NCBI GenBank assembly: GCA_021817845.1
Contig: JAKAFW010000003.1
Span: forward strand, 62,001-126,000
Direction of reading: 5' to 3'
DNA length: 64,000 nt
From: FEN-1297 sp021817845
GTDB taxonomy: Bacteria > Bacteroidota > Ignavibacteria > Ignavibacteriales > Ignavibacteriaceae
In this document: positions 62,424 to 64,000 of the stretch, one piece after another
Numbering within the stretch: the first letter of the stretch is position 1
Layout: the number at the start of each line of letters is the position of its first letter
The notes under the pieces: generated by a model
Seen by the model: the letters and a program-made list of their open reading frames with translations, nothing else
What the model was told of the DNA's origin: nothing
Databases searched by the model: none
Program-made: the position numbers and the translations under genes

Positions 62424-63281
62424 ATGTTTAAAATAATTAATGCAGAATTTATTGCCCCAAGTGTAAGAAAAATTATAATTGAAGCACCCAAAATTGCAAG
62501 GAAAAGGCGAGCCGGTCAGTTTGTTATTGTTAGAGTTAATGAGCATGGTGAAAGGATTCCCTTGACAATTTCTGATTCAAATATCGACGAAGGAACTATT
62601 ACACTTATCGTACAAGGGATAGGAAAAACTACACAAGAGCTAAACGAATTGAACAGCGGAGAATTTATTCTGGATGTAGTCGGTCCATTAGGAAAACCTT
62701 CTCACATTGAAAAATTCGGGACAGCAGTAAGCATTGGCGGCGGAGTAGGAACAGCGATTGCTTATCCCACTGCAGTTGCTTTGAAGCAAGCCGGCAATTA
62801 TACTATCTCAATCATAGGCGGACGTTCGAAAGAATATGTAATCCTTGAAGATGAAATGAACAAAACCTGTGACGAAGTATTTGTAACTACCGATGACGGT
62901 AGTTATGGATATCCCGGATTTGTTACTTCAAAACTTCAAGAACTAATAGATGCAAAAAGAAAAATTGATTTCGTACTTGCAATCGGACCCATTCCGATGA
63001 TGAAAGCTGTTGCCGAAGTGACAAGGAAATACAAGATAAAAACGGTTGTAAGTCTAAACCCAATAATGGTTGACGGAACAGGAATGTGCGGCGGGTGTAG
63101 AGCAACTGTAGACGATAAAACAGTTTTTGTTTGTGTAGACGGACCAGAATTCGACGCACATAAAGTAGATTTTGCTACTCTTGAAAGAAGAAACAAAACG
63201 TACCGCGAAGATGAGAAGGAAGCTCTTCAAAAATATTCGTGTAAAAGTGAAGAAGCAATTCTTAAAGCCGTTAATGAATAA
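62424..63281 (+). CDS. NfnA/SudB-like FAD/NAD-binding subunit
   Basis: The 285-residue protein resembles the NfnA/SudB family: an FAD-binding beta-barrel (ARKRRAGQFVIVRV, RIPLTISD), an NAD-binding part (SIGGGVGTAIAYPTAV) and a [2Fe-2S] ligand set, MCGGCR and FVCVDGPEF near the C-terminus. It pairs with the following gene. In NfnAB this subunit binds NADH and FAD. Together they bifurcate electrons between NADPH, NADH and ferredoxin. It lies 10 bp after maeB. Confidence 0.88.
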   Translation: MFKIINAEFIAPSVRKIIIEAPKIARKRRAGQFVIVRVNEHGERIPLTISDSNIDEGTITLIVQGIGKTTQELNELNSGEFILDVVGPLGKPSHIEKFGTAVSIGGGVGTAIAYPTAVALKQAGNYTISIIGGRSKEYVILEDEMNKTCDEVFVTTDDGSYGYPGFVTSKLQELIDAKRKIDFVLAIGPIPMMKAVAEVTRKYKIKTVVSLNPIMVDGTGMCGGCRATVDDKTVFVCVDGPEFDAHKVDFATLERRNKTYREDEKEALQKYSCKSEEAILKAVNE

Positions 63282-63326
63282 AGATTTGATATTAAATTTT
63301 GAAACCAAATACCACCGGAGATATTG

Positions 63327-64000
63327 ATGCCTAAGTTATCGAATAAAGAGAGAATGAAAATTCAACGACAAGCTATGCCAGAACAGGACAGTGCTATAAG
63401 AAGAAATAATTTTTCGGAAGTAAACCTTGGATTTACCGAAGAACTTGCAAGAATGGAAGCGATGCGCTGCATTCAATGTCCTAAGCCTACATGTGTAGAA
63501 GGTTGCCCGGTCGGAGTGAAAATTAAAGACTTCATCTCTCTAGTTGCAGAAGGAGAATATCTAAAAGCTGCCGAAAAAATAAAAGAAGACAACATGCTTC
63601 CAGCGATTTGCGGAAGAGTTTGTCCGCAAGAAGAACAATGTGAGGCAAAGTGCGTAGTTGGTAAGAAGGGCGAATCTGTTGCAATCGGAAGATTGGAGAG
63701 ATTTGTAGCAGATTTTGAACGTCAAAATGTTGGTATTAGAGAGGCAGTGATAAAGCCAAAGAGCGGGAAAAAAGTTGCTATCATCGGAAGTGGGCCTGCC
63801 GGCTTAGGCTGCGCTGGAGATTTAATCCAGATGGGTCATGCTGTAACCGTCTTTGAAGCTCTACATGATTTAGGAGGGGTGTTAATTTATGGTATTCCGG
63901 AATTTCGACTTCCAAAAGACATAGTTAAAGCTGAAGTAGAATCGCTTAAGAAACTTGGAGTTGATTTTCAAACCAATGCTGTTATTGGATTTACAGATAC
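63327..64000 (+). CDS. NfnB/glutamate-synthase-small-subunit-like (partial)
   Basis: Only the first 224 codons are in the window. They show the N-terminal Cys-rich [4Fe-4S] part: CIQCPKPTCVEGCP and ICGRVCPQEEQCEAKC, then the dinucleotide motif AIIGSGPAGLGCAGDL and the FDLGG-like DLGGVLIYGIPEFRLP. This layout matches NfnB/SudA or the GltD small subunit. Its position after an NfnA-like gene favours NfnB. It runs off the end of the window. Confidence 0.88.
   Translation, partial: MPKLSNKERMKIQRQAMPEQDSAIRRNNFSEVNLGFTEELARMEAMRCIQCPKPTCVEGCPVGVKIKDFISLVAEGEYLKAAEKIKEDNMLPAICGRVCPQEEQCEAKCVVGKKGESVAIGRLERFVADFERQNVGIREAVIKPKSGKKVAIIGSGPAGLGCAGDLIQMGHAVTVFEALHDLGGVLIYGIPEFRLPKDIVKAEVESLKKLGVDFQTNAVIGFTD

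Overview
The window reads as a chromosomal segment of a low-GC member of the Ignavibacteria (Bacteroidota/Chlorobi side of the FCB group). This rests on a Por-type (T9SS) C-terminal sorting domain with the YPNPFNPST motif (57739-59622), many secreted proteins with Bacteroidota-style signal peptides, carboxypeptidase-regulatory repeats, a BshC homologue, DUF6600 and DUF1684 proteins, and AT-rich spacers. No rRNA, CRISPR array or intact phage was seen. One tRNA gene (Asp) is present.

Layout. 1-1370: the start of a multi-PAS sensor built from 375-bp tandem units. 1752-2250: a frame-broken YCII-family gene fused to an integrase tail beside tRNA-Asp. 2348-11845: housekeeping genes (phosphofructokinase, RNase HIII, an ABC-2 exporter, hydroxyacyl-CoA dehydrogenase, acetate kinase, MarC, an SDR protein and a large flavoprotein). 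11961-20883: a six-gene minus-strand cluster that puts a GCS2-type carboxylate-amine ligase, an ATP-grasp ligase, a second ATP-grasp-like protein and a class I glutamine amidotransferase next to an esterase and a 1241-residue GH13 protein. It is best explained as a pathway making an unknown amide- or peptide-linked metabolite. 21298-24852: a MacB/FtsX-type permease and a methyltransferase. 24883-31812: genes on one strand separated by sites that look like integron attC sites, with no integrase nearby. Its cargo includes an M1-type metallopeptidase fused to an Omp85-like barrel, an alpha/beta-hydrolase, a CPBP membrane protease and a protein with a PD-(D/E)XK-like motif.

33104-46748 is largely core metabolism and information processing: mutS, a DUF1684 lipoprotein, DAHP synthase, prephenate dehydrogenase, ymdB-like phosphoesterase, an orphan DNA methyltransferase, folD, deoC, a HicB-like protein, trmH, aroA and bshC. 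Aromatic amino-acid synthesis is represented by three genes (36363, 37444, 43751). 46749-55836 is envelope-related: outer-membrane proteins, a flippase-like protein with a glycosyltransferase, DUF6600, and a minus-strand sugar-aminotransferase/heptosyltransferase-type group. 55923-59622 holds small proteins and a T9SS cargo protein. 60155-64000 carries malic enzyme followed by an NfnA/NfnB-like pair, together suggesting an NADPH-balancing unit.

The intergenic spaces carry several repeat families: paired REP-like hairpins, composite GAGAAATC-type repeats, and a 108-bp MITE-like element with perfect 17-bp terminal inverted repeats (38526-38633) that has a partial, inverted relative at 21198-21271. 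All calls come from reading the sequence. No database search or structure prediction was run.
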